This document shows, piece after piece, positions 44,322-53,467 of a DNA stretch of 64,000 nt (positions are counted from its first letter, which is position 1; every line of letters begins with the position of its first letter). Below the pieces are notes generated by a model. It was not told the DNA's origin and did no database searches. It was given only the letters and a program-made list of their open reading frames with translations. The position numbers and the translations under genes were made by a program. The stretch comes from JAEULH01 sp963805915 (GTDB lineage: Bacteria; Pseudomonadota; Alphaproteobacteria; Rhodospirillales; Defluviicoccaceae), in the NCBI GenBank assembly GCA_963805915.1, contig CAWDWD010000022.1, positions 62,001-126,000 on the forward strand, in the 5' to 3' direction.

Positions 44322-45710
44322 ATGATCGATCTCTCCAGCCTGCCCGCCAATCGCCCCTACGCCATCCTTGGTCTTGGCCGAAGTGGCCGGGCGAGCGCGC
44401 ATGCGCTCCTTGCCGCGAAGATCCCGGTGTGGGCTTGGGACGACGCGCCCGCCAGCCGCGATGTCGCGCGCGGCGAGGGGATCGCGCCGATCGATCTCGA
44501 CGCCGTGGACCTGGCTGGCGCCGCCGGCCTGGTATTGAGCCCCGGCATTCCTCATACCCACCCGGCGCCGCATCGCCTGGTCGTGCGGGCGCGCGATGCC
44601 GGCTGCCCGGTCATCGGCGACGGCGAGTTGCTCGCCCGGGCCTATCCCAATGCGGCCTGCGTCGGCATCACCGGTACCAACGGTAAGTCGACGACGACCG
44701 CGTTGATCGGTCATATTTTCCAAGCGGCGGGCCGGCGGTGCGCCGTTGGCGGCAACCTCGGCACACCGGTCCTCGCGCTCGAGACGCTTGCCGGCGGCGG
44801 CATGTACGTGCTGGAGATGTCGTCCTACCAGCTCGAGCTGACGCCGTCGCTGGTCTTCGTCGTCGCGGTTTTACTCAATGTCACCCCCGACCATCTCGAT
44901 CGCCACGGCGGCATGGCCGGCTACATCGCCGCGAAAAAACTGATCTTCCGCGGCGCGCGGCCGAGCGCGACGGCGGTTGTCGGCGTCGATGACGATCTCT
45001 GCCGCGCCGTCGCCGGCGAGATGATCGCCACGCGCGGCGGCGCGCGGGTCGTGCGCATTTCCGGCCGCGAACCCGTCCCGGGCGGGGTCTATGTCGTCGC
45101 CGGTAAGCTTTACGACGCTGTTGATCATTCCGCCGAGCCGAGGCCGGTCCTCGATCTCGCCGACGCGCCGGCGCTGCCCGGCGATCACAACGCGCAGAAT
45201 GCGGCGGCGGCGTACGCCACGGCGCGCGCGGTCGGCCTTGAACCCGAGGTGATCGCCGCTGCGATCAGGACCTTCCCCGGGCTCGCCCACCGTCAGGAAC
45301 GGATCGCGGTTCTTGACGGGGTGACCTACGTCAACGACAGCAAGGCGACCAACCCCGACGCCACCATTCGCGCGCTCGCCTGCTACGACGACATCTACTG
45401 GATCGCCGGTGGCCGGCCCAAGGAGGGCGGTCTCGATGCGATCCGCCCCTATCTCGGCCGCATCCGGCACGCCTTTTTGATTGGTGAGGCCGCCGAGGCG
45501 TTCGCCGCCTGGCTTGACGGAAAGGTCGCGGCGACGCGCTGCGGAACGCTGCCATGCGCTCTCGCAGAGGCAGCGGCGATGGCCGCGCGCGATCGCCGAC
45601 CGCATCCGGTCGTCCTGCTGTCGCCGGCCTGCGCCTCGTTCGACCAGTTCGCCAATTTCGAAGCGCGCGGCGACGCCTTCCGCGCCCTCGTCGAGAGCAT
45701 GAGCCAATGA
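44322..45710 (+). CDS. murD: UDP-MurNAc-alanine--D-glutamate ligase MurD
   Basis: Adds D-Glu to UDP-MurNAc-L-Ala. N-terminal Rossmann-like YAILGLGRSGRASAHAL, ATP loop GITGTNGKSTTTALI, VLEMSSYQLELT, NVTPDHLDRHGGMAGY, HRQERIAVLDGVTYVNDSKA and the lid residues IAGGRPKEGGL. 462 aa from ATG 44322, 8 nt after mraY. The stop overlaps ftsW as ATGA. Confidence 0.97.
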   Translation: MIDLSSLPANRPYAILGLGRSGRASAHALLAAKIPVWAWDDAPASRDVARGEGIAPIDLDAVDLAGAAGLVLSPGIPHTHPAPHRLVVRARDAGCPVIGDGELLARAYPNAACVGITGTNGKSTTTALIGHIFQAAGRRCAVGGNLGTPVLALETLAGGGMYVLEMSSYQLELTPSLVFVVAVLLNVTPDHLDRHGGMAGYIAAKKLIFRGARPSATAVVGVDDDLCRAVAGEMIATRGGARVVRISGREPVPGGVYVVAGKLYDAVDHSAEPRPVLDLADAPALPGDHNAQNAAAAYATARAVGLEPEVIAAAIRTFPGLAHRQERIAVLDGVTYVNDSKATNPDATIRALACYDDIYWIAGGRPKEGGLDAIRPYLGRIRHAFLIGEAAEAFAAWLDGKVAATRCGTLPCALAEAAAMAARDRRPHPVVLLSPACASFDQFANFEARGDAFRALVESMSQ

Positions 45711-46822
45711 GCAGTTTCGCGCGCAGCGACACCAGTCTGCTTTCACGGTGGTGGTGGACAGTCGACCATTGGACCCTCGGCGCCCTGGTGGTGCTGATCG
45801 GAATCGGACTGGTTCTGACCATGGCCGCCTCGACGGCGGTTGCCGAGCGCATCGGCCTCGATCCGTTCTATTTCGCCCAACGCCAGTTCATCTATCTGCC
45901 GGCGGCGCTCACGCTGATGCTGATGACGTCTCTGCTCTCGCCAATTGGCGTGCGCCGGGTCGCGGTGGTCATTTTCGCGGTGGCGCTGGTGCTGACGGCG
46001 ATGACGCTTTTGACCGGCGAGGTCAAGGGCGCGACCCGCTGGGTTCGCGTCGCCGGCATTTCCCTCCAGCCGTCGGAGCTTCTGAAGGTCGCCTATGCCG
46101 TGGTCTCGGCCTGGATTGTCGCCGAGAACACCGGGCGCGAACGGACACGCGGATTCCTCGCCAGCGCCGGCCTGATGGCCATTGTCGCCGGCATCCTGGT
46201 GCTCCAGCCCGACATCGGCACTACTCTGCTGGTCGCCGGCATCTGGGCGGTCCAGGTGTTCCTTGCCGGACTTCCGCTCATTCTCGTCGCCATCGTGGTC
46301 GCGCTGTTTTTTGGCGGCGCGCTCGGTGCGTACTTCACGTTCGATCACGTCCGCGTCCGGGTCGATAATTTCCTCGATCCGTCAAGCGGCGACGGCTTCC
46401 AGATCGCCCGCGCGCTCGACGCCTTCAAGAGCGGCGGGCTGTTCGGCCGCGGCCCCGGCGAGGGCCACATCAAGGAGTTCTTGCCCGACGCCCACGCCGA
46501 TTTCATCTTTGCCGTCGCCGGCGAGGAGTTCGGCCTGGCCGCTTGTCTCATCCTCGTCTCGATCTTCAGCTTTATCGTCCTGCGCGGCTTCAACAAAGCA
46601 CTCAAGGCCGATGACATGTTTGTCGTCCTCGCCACGGCGGGCCTGCTGTCGCTTTTCGGAATGCAGGCGCTGATGAACATGGCGTCGACCACCCATCTCA
46701 TTCCGCCGAAGGGAATCACCCTGCCGTTCATCTCGTATGGTGGCAGCGCCACCATCGCGATGGCCTGGGCCATGGGCATGGTCCTGGCGCTGACCCGCGA
46801 CCGGCGGGACGGGAAGGCGTAA
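45707..46822 (+). CDS. ftsW: septal peptidoglycan polymerase FtsW
   Basis: SEDS-family glycosyltransferase that polymerises lipid II at the septum together with FtsI. About ten membrane helices; GATRWVRVAGISLQPSELLK, LQPDIGTTLLV, GPGEGHIKEFLPDAHADFIF, AVAGEEFGLAAC and STTHLIPPKGITLPFISYGG are conserved. 371 aa. Confidence 0.96.
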   Translation: MSSFARSDTSLLSRWWWTVDHWTLGALVVLIGIGLVLTMAASTAVAERIGLDPFYFAQRQFIYLPAALTLMLMTSLLSPIGVRRVAVVIFAVALVLTAMTLLTGEVKGATRWVRVAGISLQPSELLKVAYAVVSAWIVAENTGRERTRGFLASAGLMAIVAGILVLQPDIGTTLLVAGIWAVQVFLAGLPLILVAIVVALFFGGALGAYFTFDHVRVRVDNFLDPSSGDGFQIARALDAFKSGGLFGRGPGEGHIKEFLPDAHADFIFAVAGEEFGLAACLILVSIFSFIVLRGFNKALKADDMFVVLATAGLLSLFGMQALMNMASTTHLIPPKGITLPFISYGGSATIAMAWAMGMVLALTRDRRDGKA

Positions 46823-47992
46823 ATGGCTGTTCGTCCTCCCGCCTTGACCCAACCCATGGCCGCGCCCCCGCTGGTCGTTCTCGCCGCCGGCGGGACCGGT
46901 GGCCACGTCTTTCCTGCCGAGGCTTTAGCCTCTGAGATGCGCGCGCGCGGCGCGGCGCTGGTGCTGTTCACCGACCGACGCGGTGGAGCCTACGGCGGAA
47001 CGCTCGGGGTGTTGCCGACCCAGCAAATCCGCGCCGGGGGGATTGCCGGCAAGGGTATTGTCGCGCGGGCGCGAAGCCTGATCGATCTTGCCATGGGATT
47101 CACTCAGGCGCGGGGTTCGCTGAAGCGGCTCGGACCGAAGGCGGTCGTGGGCTTTGGCGGGTATGCCTCGGTGCCGACGGTTCTCGCCGCCAGCGCCAGC
47201 GGCATTCATACCGTGATCCACGAACAAAACGCCGTTCTCGGGCGGGCGAACCGATTGCTTGCCGGTCGGGTCGACAGGATCGCGACCAGCTACGCCGAGG
47301 TAGCCTGCGTGCCGCCATCGGCCGCCGGCAAGCTCGCGCGGACCGGGATGCCGGTGCGGCCCGCTTTCGCCGAGGTCGCGAACCACGACTACGCCCCGCC
47401 TTCGGCCGGCGGCGAAATCCGCTTGTTGGTCCTTGGCGGCAGCCAGGGCGCGCAGATCTTCGGCGAGGTTGTTCCGGCCGCCATTGCCCGGCTTGACGCG
47501 GCGCTGCGCCGTCGCCTGGTCATCAGCCAGCAGTGCCGCCCGGAAGGACTTGCCGCCGCCGACGCGGCCTACCGGCAGCTTCAGGTGACGGTGGATCTCG
47601 CGCCGTTCTTCGACGATGTTCCGAAGCGATTGGCGGCGGCGCACCTGGTCATCGCCCGGGCCGGCGCATCGACCGTCGGCGAATTGACTGCGGTCGGCCG
47701 GCCGGGAATCCTGGTGCCCTATCCGTTCGCCATCGATGATCATCAGACCGCCAACGCCCGCGCGCTTGCCGCGTCCGGCGCGGCCTGGATCATGCCGCAG
47801 GACGGCTTCAACGCCGACACCCTCGCGGGAAGGCTTGGTGATCTGCTGCCCGGCGATGGCGAAGCGCTGAGCGCGGTGGCCCGGGCCGCGCGCGCCGCGG
47901 GCTGTCCGGACGCGACGTCGCGGCTGGCCGATGTTGTCGCCGAACTCGCCGGCCTGTCCTGCCATCAGGCTGCCGGAGGGGGAAGCGCATGA
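46823..47992 (+). CDS. murG: lipid II synthase MurG
   Basis: Membrane-associated glycosyltransferase that adds GlcNAc to lipid I. AAGGTGGHVFPAEALASEMR (first G loop), GFGGYASVPTVLAASASGI, HEQNAVLGRANRLLA, VLGGSQGAQIF (second G loop) and ARAGASTVGELTAVGRPGIL. 389 aa. It follows ftsW with no gap and overlaps murC by 4 nt. Confidence 0.97.
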   Translation: MAVRPPALTQPMAAPPLVVLAAGGTGGHVFPAEALASEMRARGAALVLFTDRRGGAYGGTLGVLPTQQIRAGGIAGKGIVARARSLIDLAMGFTQARGSLKRLGPKAVVGFGGYASVPTVLAASASGIHTVIHEQNAVLGRANRLLAGRVDRIATSYAEVACVPPSAAGKLARTGMPVRPAFAEVANHDYAPPSAGGEIRLLVLGGSQGAQIFGEVVPAAIARLDAALRRRLVISQQCRPEGLAAADAAYRQLQVTVDLAPFFDDVPKRLAAAHLVIARAGASTVGELTAVGRPGILVPYPFAIDDHQTANARALAASGAAWIMPQDGFNADTLAGRLGDLLPGDGEALSAVARAARAAGCPDATSRLADVVAELAGLSCHQAAGGGSA

Positions 47993-49428
47993 ATGGGATG
48001 AAGGCTCTGCCTCTCGCCGTAGGCACGATCCATTTCGTCGGTATCGGCGGCATCGGCATGAGCGGCATCGCCGAGCTGCTGCATAATCTCGGCTACCGCG
48101 TTCAGGGCTCGGACCGGACCGAGAACGCCAACACCCGCAGGCTGGCGGGCCTCGGCATCACCGTGCGGATCGGCCACGACGAGGCCAATCTTGGCGACGC
48201 CCAGGTCATCGTCATCTCGTCCGCGGTCGGCGCCGACAATCCGGAAGTCGTTGCCGCGCGCAAATGCCTGCTTCCGGTGGTTCGCCGCGCCGAGATGCTC
48301 GCCGAGCTGATGCGCTTGAAGTGGTCGATCGCCGTCGCCGGGACTCACGGCAAGACGACCACCACGTCGCTGGTCGCGGCCCTGCTCCACGCCGCCGGCC
48401 TCGACCCGACGGTGGTCAACGGCGGAATCATCAATGCCTGGGGTTCGAACGCTCGGCTCGGCCAGGGCGACTGGGTGGTCGCCGAGGCCGACGAATCCGA
48501 CGGCACGTTCATCAAGCTGCCGGCCACGGTCGGTGTCGTTACCAACATCGATCCCGAACACCTCGATCATTATGGCACTTTCGACGCGCTGCGCGAGGCG
48601 TTCGTAACCTTCGTGTCGAACATCCCGTTTTACGGCTTCGCCGCGGTGTGCATCGACCATCGCGAGGTCCAGGGCATCATTCCGCGGCTGCTCGACCGCC
48701 GGGTGGTGACCTACGGGCTCAGCCCGCAAGCCGACGTGCGCGGCGTCGACTTGACGGCATCGATCGAGGGCATTCGCTTCGATGCCGTCATCCGGGACCG
48801 CAAGACCGCGAGCTCGCGCATCCTCGGTGATCTGTTCCTGCCGATGTTCGGTCGGCACAACGTGCTCAACGCGCTCGCGGCCGTAGCCATCGCCAACGAA
48901 ATGAAGATCGACGACGCCGTTGTCCGCCGGGCGTTCGCCGAGTTCGCCGGCGTCAACCGTCGGTTCACCAAGACCGGCGAGGTCGACGGCATCACCGTCA
49001 TCGACGACTACGCCCATCATCCGGTGGAGATTGCGGCCGTTCTCGCCGCGGCGCGGAGCATTGCCCGCGGGCATGTCATCGCTATCGTCCAGCCGCACCG
49101 CTACAGCCGGTTGCGTGACCTGTTTGAGGGCTTCTGTTCGTGCTTCAACGACGCCGACGCGGTCGTCGTCGCCGATGTCTATCCCGCCGGCGAGGCGCCG
49201 CTGCCGGGAATGGACCGCGGCGCCTTGGTCGACGGCCTACGCGCGCATGGCCATCGCCAGGTCGTTGCGCTTGCGGAGCAGAATCAGCTTGCCGCTGAGC
49301 TTAACGCCATTGTCCGGCCCGGCGATCTTGTCGTCTGCCTCGGCGCCGGCAGCATCAGCCAGTGGGCCCACGCACTGCCGGGCGAACTGGCGGCCTTGCG
49401 CGGCGGCGCGACGACGGTGGCGTCATGA
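47989..49428 (+). CDS. murC: UDP-N-acetylmuramate--L-alanine ligase MurC
   Basis: Adds the first amino acid of the stem peptide. HFVGIGGIGMSGIAELLHNL, the ATP loop AGTHGKTTTTSLVAALLHAA, EADESDGTFIKLPATVGVVT, NIDPEHLDHYGTFDALREAF and YAHHPVEIAAVLAAAR are diagnostic. 479 aa. The stop overlaps the murB start as ATGA. Confidence 0.97.
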   Translation: MNGMKALPLAVGTIHFVGIGGIGMSGIAELLHNLGYRVQGSDRTENANTRRLAGLGITVRIGHDEANLGDAQVIVISSAVGADNPEVVAARKCLLPVVRRAEMLAELMRLKWSIAVAGTHGKTTTTSLVAALLHAAGLDPTVVNGGIINAWGSNARLGQGDWVVAEADESDGTFIKLPATVGVVTNIDPEHLDHYGTFDALREAFVTFVSNIPFYGFAAVCIDHREVQGIIPRLLDRRVVTYGLSPQADVRGVDLTASIEGIRFDAVIRDRKTASSRILGDLFLPMFGRHNVLNALAAVAIANEMKIDDAVVRRAFAEFAGVNRRFTKTGEVDGITVIDDYAHHPVEIAAVLAAARSIARGHVIAIVQPHRYSRLRDLFEGFCSCFNDADAVVVADVYPAGEAPLPGMDRGALVDGLRAHGHRQVVALAEQNQLAAELNAIVRPGDLVVCLGAGSISQWAHALPGELAALRGGATTVAS

Positions 49429-50372
49429 TGGCCGCGCGGCGACATGAGGCTGGCCTCATCGAGCGGTTGCCGATGGTGCGTGGCCGCTACAGCGAGAATG
49501 TTCCGCTCGCGCCGATCACCTGGTTTCGCGTCGGCGGCCCGGCCGAAGTCCTGTTTCGCCCGGCCGACGAAGCCGACCTCGCCGCGTTCATGGCCCAGCG
49601 CCCGGACAACGTGGCGGTGAGCGTGCTCGGCGTCGGCTCCAATCTGCTGGTGCGCGACGGCGGCGTGCCGGGGGTCGTCATCCGCCTGGGCCGCGCCTTC
49701 GCCGCGATCGAGGCAGAAGGTGACGAGATTGTCGCTGGCGCCGGCGCACTCGACGGCAACGTCGCCCGTGTCGCGCAGGAGGCCGGCATTAGCGGGCTGG
49801 AATTTCTTAGCGGCGTGCCCGGCACCATCGGTGGCGCGCTCAGGATGAACGCCGGTGCCTATGGCGGCGAGACCAGGGATATCGTGCGTTCGGTGCGCGC
49901 GCTCGCGCCCGACGGCGTGATCCACCGGCTTGATGCCGATGCTCTCGCATTCGGCTACCGCTCATGCGCGCTGCCGCGCGATTGGATCTTCCTCTCGGCC
50001 CGGCTCGGCGGGCGGCTCGATGCTCGCGACAAGATCACCGAGCGGATGGACGAGATCCGCCGCCGCCGCGAGGACACCCAGCCGATCCGCACCCGTACCG
50101 GCGGTAGCACCTTCGCCAATCCGCCGGGCGCGAAAGCCTGGGAGCTGATCGACCGGGCCGGCTGCCGCGGCCTTGCCGTCGGCGGCGCCAAGGTCTCCGA
50201 GCAGCACTGCAACTTCCTGATCAACACCGGCACGGCGAGCGCCGCCGACCTGGAAGCGCTGGGCGAGGAGGTTCGCCGCCGTGTCTTCGCCGCGAGCGGT
50301 GTTCGCCTGAGCTGGGAAATCGACCGCGTCGGGCTCGCGGCGACGTCGCGCCCCGAGGAGGTACGTTCATGA
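49425..50372 (+). CDS. murB: UDP-N-acetylenolpyruvoylglucosamine reductase MurB
   Basis: FAD-dependent reductase making UDP-MurNAc. ITWFRVGGPAEVLFRPADEA, VLGVGSNLLVRDGGVPGVVI, LEFLSGVPGTIGGALRMNAG, TGGSTFANPPGAKAWELIDR and GAKVSEQHCNFLINTG place it in the short type I/II-like form. 315 aa; two adjacent ATGs (49425, 49428), the first overlapping the murC stop. Confidence 0.96.
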   Translation: MMAARRHEAGLIERLPMVRGRYSENVPLAPITWFRVGGPAEVLFRPADEADLAAFMAQRPDNVAVSVLGVGSNLLVRDGGVPGVVIRLGRAFAAIEAEGDEIVAGAGALDGNVARVAQEAGISGLEFLSGVPGTIGGALRMNAGAYGGETRDIVRSVRALAPDGVIHRLDADALAFGYRSCALPRDWIFLSARLGGRLDARDKITERMDEIRRRREDTQPIRTRTGGSTFANPPGAKAWELIDRAGCRGLAVGGAKVSEQHCNFLINTGTASAADLEALGEEVRRRVFAASGVRLSWEIDRVGLAATSRPEEVRS

Positions 50373-51271
50373 CCAGGCATGTCGCAGTGCTGATGGGCGG
50401 CTGGTCGGCGGAGCGCGCGGTTTCGCTGGTCAGCGGCGCCGCCGTCACCAAGGCCCTCACCGCCGCCGGCTACGAGGCGCGCGCCATCGACGTCTCGCGC
50501 GATGCCGGCGCGCTGCTCGCGGCGCTGAGCCCGCCGCCCGATGCCGTCTTCAACGCGCTGCACGGCCGCTACGGCGAGGACGGCTGTGTTCAGGGTCTCC
50601 TCGACATCCTCGCCATCCCCTACACCCACTCCGGCCTTCTTGCCTCGGCGCTGGCGATGGACAAGCCGACCGCCAAGCGGCTGTTCGCCGACGCCGGCAT
50701 TCCAGTCGCCCGGCACGTGATCGCGACGCGCGAGGCGGTGATCGCGGGCGACGTGCTGCCTCGGCCCTACGTCATCAAGCCGCTGAACGAGGGCTCCAGC
50801 GTCGGCGTGCTGATCGTGCGCGAAGGCGACAATCGCCGCCCCCTGTCGACCGGGGACTGGCCGTACGGTGACCAGGTCATGGTCGAGGCGTTCGTCGCCG
50901 GGCGTGAACTCACCGTCGCGGTGATGGGCGAACGCGCGCTGGCTGTCACCGAGATCACGACCGCGCGCGGCTTCTATGACTATGACGCCAAGTACGCGGA
51001 GGGCGGCTCGCGCCATGTCGTTCCCGCCGAACTCGACCCCGCGGCCACCGCCGAGGCGCTGAGGCTGGCGCTGCTCGCCCACCGGACGCTGGGCTGCCGC
51101 GGCGTTTCCCGCGCCGACTTCCGCTACGACGGCGTGCGGATGGTCGCCCTCGAGGTCAACACCCAGCCCGGAATGACACCGACCTCGCTGGTGCCCGAGC
51201 AGGCGCTCGCCTGCGGCATTTCGTTCGAAGCCCTGGTCACGTGGATGGTGGAGAACGCGACGTGCGACTGA
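50369..51271 (+). CDS. ddl: D-alanine--D-alanine ligase
   Basis: ATP-grasp ligase producing the D-Ala-D-Ala used by MurF. VAVLMGGWSAERAVSLVSGA, FNALHGRYGEDGCVQGLLDI, YTHSGLLASALAMDKPTAKR, YVIKPLNEGSSVGVLIV and SRADFRYDG, ALEVNTQPGMTPTSLVPEQA. 300 aa, a compact DdlB-type protein. Overlaps murB by 4 nt and ftsQ by one base. Confidence 0.96.
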   Translation: MTRHVAVLMGGWSAERAVSLVSGAAVTKALTAAGYEARAIDVSRDAGALLAALSPPPDAVFNALHGRYGEDGCVQGLLDILAIPYTHSGLLASALAMDKPTAKRLFADAGIPVARHVIATREAVIAGDVLPRPYVIKPLNEGSSVGVLIVREGDNRRPLSTGDWPYGDQVMVEAFVAGRELTVAVMGERALAVTEITTARGFYDYDAKYAEGGSRHVVPAELDPAATAEALRLALLAHRTLGCRGVSRADFRYDGVRMVALEVNTQPGMTPTSLVPEQALACGISFEALVTWMVENATCD

Positions 51272-52122
51272 TGGCGAGAAAGCAGCCCGCGACCGCGCGC
51301 AAACGCGGCCAGCCGCGCAAGCGGGTGGTGCCCTGGTGGCGGCGCAAGCTGGCGCTGTCCGGCTTCGCCACGCTGGCCGTGGCCGCCGCCGCCGGCTACG
51401 GCTGGTGGGCGTGGAACGCCGGCGTGCCACAGCGTCTCGCTGAACAGACCCGCGCCTCGCTGATGCAGCGCTCGGTCGAACTCGGCTTCGGCGTCAAGGA
51501 AATCTTTGTCGAGGGGCGCACGAACACGCCGCTGAAGGCCCTGCGCAAGGCGCTGGCGGTGGAACGCGGCGCGCCCATCCTGTTCGTCGATATCGTCGAG
51601 GCAAGGCAGCGGCTTCTGGCGCTGCCGTGGGTCAGTGAGGTTTCGGTCGAGCGGGTTTTGCCCGACACCGTTGTCGTTCATCTGGTCGAGCGGCGGCCGC
51701 TCGCGCTGTGGCAGCACAAGGGCCACTTCGCCCTGATCGACAAGACCGGAACGGTCATTGCGCGCGATCACCTGGGCCGCTTCGGCGACCTCAAGGTTAT
51801 CGTCGGCGACGAAGAGGCCGCGCGCAAGGCCGCCCATCTACTCGCGGCTCTCGAGACGGAACCCGAGCTGATAGGGCGGGTCGAGGCCGCGGTCCTGGTC
51901 TCCGGGCGGCGCTGGGATCTGCATTTGAACGACGGCATCGACGTCAAGATGCCCGAAGACGACTTCGCGCGCGGCTGGCGCCGTCTCGCCGAATATCAGC
52001 GCCGCCATGACTTGCTGGGCTCGGGCGTGCGCACTGTCGACCTGCGCCTGCCCAATCGGGTGGTCGTCGGCCCGATCCCCACCGCGAACACCGACAAGAA
52101 AGCACCGAAGAAAAATGCCTAA
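51271..52122 (+). CDS. ftsQ: cell division protein FtsQ
   Basis: Bitopic divisome protein. Basic cytoplasmic tail (ARKQPATARKRGQPRKR), one helix (LALSGFATLAVAAAAGYGWW), POTRA domain (GFGVKEIFVEGRTNTPLKAL) and a beta domain with LPWVSEVSVERVLPDTVVVH and LVERRPLALWQHKGHFALID. 283 aa. The Lys-rich C-terminus (DKKAPKKNA) overlaps the ftsA start by 8 nt. Confidence 0.93.
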   Translation: MARKQPATARKRGQPRKRVVPWWRRKLALSGFATLAVAAAAGYGWWAWNAGVPQRLAEQTRASLMQRSVELGFGVKEIFVEGRTNTPLKALRKALAVERGAPILFVDIVEARQRLLALPWVSEVSVERVLPDTVVVHLVERRPLALWQHKGHFALIDKTGTVIARDHLGRFGDLKVIVGDEEAARKAAHLLAALETEPELIGRVEAAVLVSGRRWDLHLNDGIDVKMPEDDFARGWRRLAEYQRRHDLLGSGVRTVDLRLPNRVVVGPIPTANTDKKAPKKNA

Positions 52123-53428
52123 TCGGGACATCACGCCGGAGCGGGCCCCGCCGGCGCCGCCCAGGAAAAAGCGAGCGGCGCCGCCGGGGTGGGCAAAGAG
52201 CGGCCTGATCGCCGCCCTAGACGTCGGCACCACCAAGGTCAGCTGCATCATCGCCCGCCGCGTCGGCGACGGGCTGGTGGTCGTGGGCGTCGGCTATCAG
52301 GCATCGCGCGGCTTGCGGTCGGGAACGTTCGTCGATCTCGACGCCGCGGAGAGATCGGTTCGCGCCACCGTCGAGGCCGCGGAGCGGATGGCCGGCGAAA
52401 ACATCCGCCAGGTCATCGTCAACGTTTCCGCCGGCACGCCGCGCTCGCGATTGGTGGCCTACGAGGTTTCGGTCGGCGGCCACGAGATTGGCGACTCTGA
52501 CCTGCGCAGGATTCTCGAATCCGCCGGTGTCGGCCAAACCGACGGCAACGACAGGGAGATCGTTCACGCCATCCCGGTAGGCTACAGCATCGACGGCTGC
52601 CGTGGCGTGCGCGATCCGCGCGGCATGTTCGGCCAGCGGCTCGGCGTCAACCTGCATCTCATCTCGGCGCCGCGCGGCGCCCTACGCAACCTCAGCGCCT
52701 GCATCGAGCGCTGCCACCTTGAGCTCGCCGACAAGGTCGTCTCGTCGTACGCCGCGGCGCTCGGTTGCCTGGTCGATGATGAAACCGCGCTCGGCGTGAC
52801 CCTGATCGACATGGGCGGCGGCACAACCTCTCTCGCGGTGTTCTTCGACGGCGAGCTGATCCACACCGACAGCATCGCCATCGGCGGCATTCACGTCACC
52901 AAGGATATAGCCCGGGTGATGTCGACGCCGCTGGCACAGGCCGAGCGCATGAAGACGTTGTTCGGCAGCTGTCTGCCGTCGCCGTCGGACGACCGCCAGA
53001 TCATCGAGATTCCGCCGATGGCCGAGGATAGCGCCGGCGAGTTTAGCCAGGCGCCGCGCTCGATGCTGGTCAACGTGATCCGCTCGCGGCTGGAGGAAGT
53101 CTTCGAAATGCTGCGCGCCCGTCTCGAAGACGTCGGCCTCGACAAGATGGCTGGCCGCCGCGTCGTGCTGACCGGCGGCGCCAGCCAGGTTCCGGGCGCG
53201 CCGGAACTGGCGAGTATGATTCTCGACAAACAGGTCCGCATCGGCCGTCCGCGGCCGATGAAAGGTCTGCCCGAAGCAGCGTACGGACCGGGCTTCTCAA
53301 CTTGCGCGGGACTTTTGCGTTACGCCGTTAACCACCCCCACCAGGGTGAATCGACCACCTATCGGCCGACCGATGCGCCGGTGAGCCGCCTGAGCCGTTT
53401 GGGGCAATGGCTCCGGGAGAATTTTTAA
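52115..53428 (+). CDS. ftsA: cell division protein FtsA
   Basis: Actin-like protein that tethers FtsZ to the membrane. ATP-binding AALDVGTTKVSCIIARR, the FtsA-specific 1C domain, LIDMGGGTTSLAVFFDGEL, VVLTGGASQVPGAPELAS, and a C-terminal amphipathic helix (RLSRLGQWLRENF) for membrane binding. 437 aa. The N-terminus has a Pro/Arg-rich extension (ERAPPAPPRKKRAAPP) before the core. 39 nt before ftsZ. Confidence 0.96.
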   Translation: MPNRDITPERAPPAPPRKKRAAPPGWAKSGLIAALDVGTTKVSCIIARRVGDGLVVVGVGYQASRGLRSGTFVDLDAAERSVRATVEAAERMAGENIRQVIVNVSAGTPRSRLVAYEVSVGGHEIGDSDLRRILESAGVGQTDGNDREIVHAIPVGYSIDGCRGVRDPRGMFGQRLGVNLHLISAPRGALRNLSACIERCHLELADKVVSSYAAALGCLVDDETALGVTLIDMGGGTTSLAVFFDGELIHTDSIAIGGIHVTKDIARVMSTPLAQAERMKTLFGSCLPSPSDDRQIIEIPPMAEDSAGEFSQAPRSMLVNVIRSRLEEVFEMLRARLEDVGLDKMAGRRVVLTGGASQVPGAPELASMILDKQVRIGRPRPMKGLPEAAYGPGFSTCAGLLRYAVNHPHQGESTTYRPTDAPVSRLSRLGQWLRENF

Positions 53429-53467
53429 GCTCCAACCGACTAACTGAAGATACGGAGGCTGCTTCTC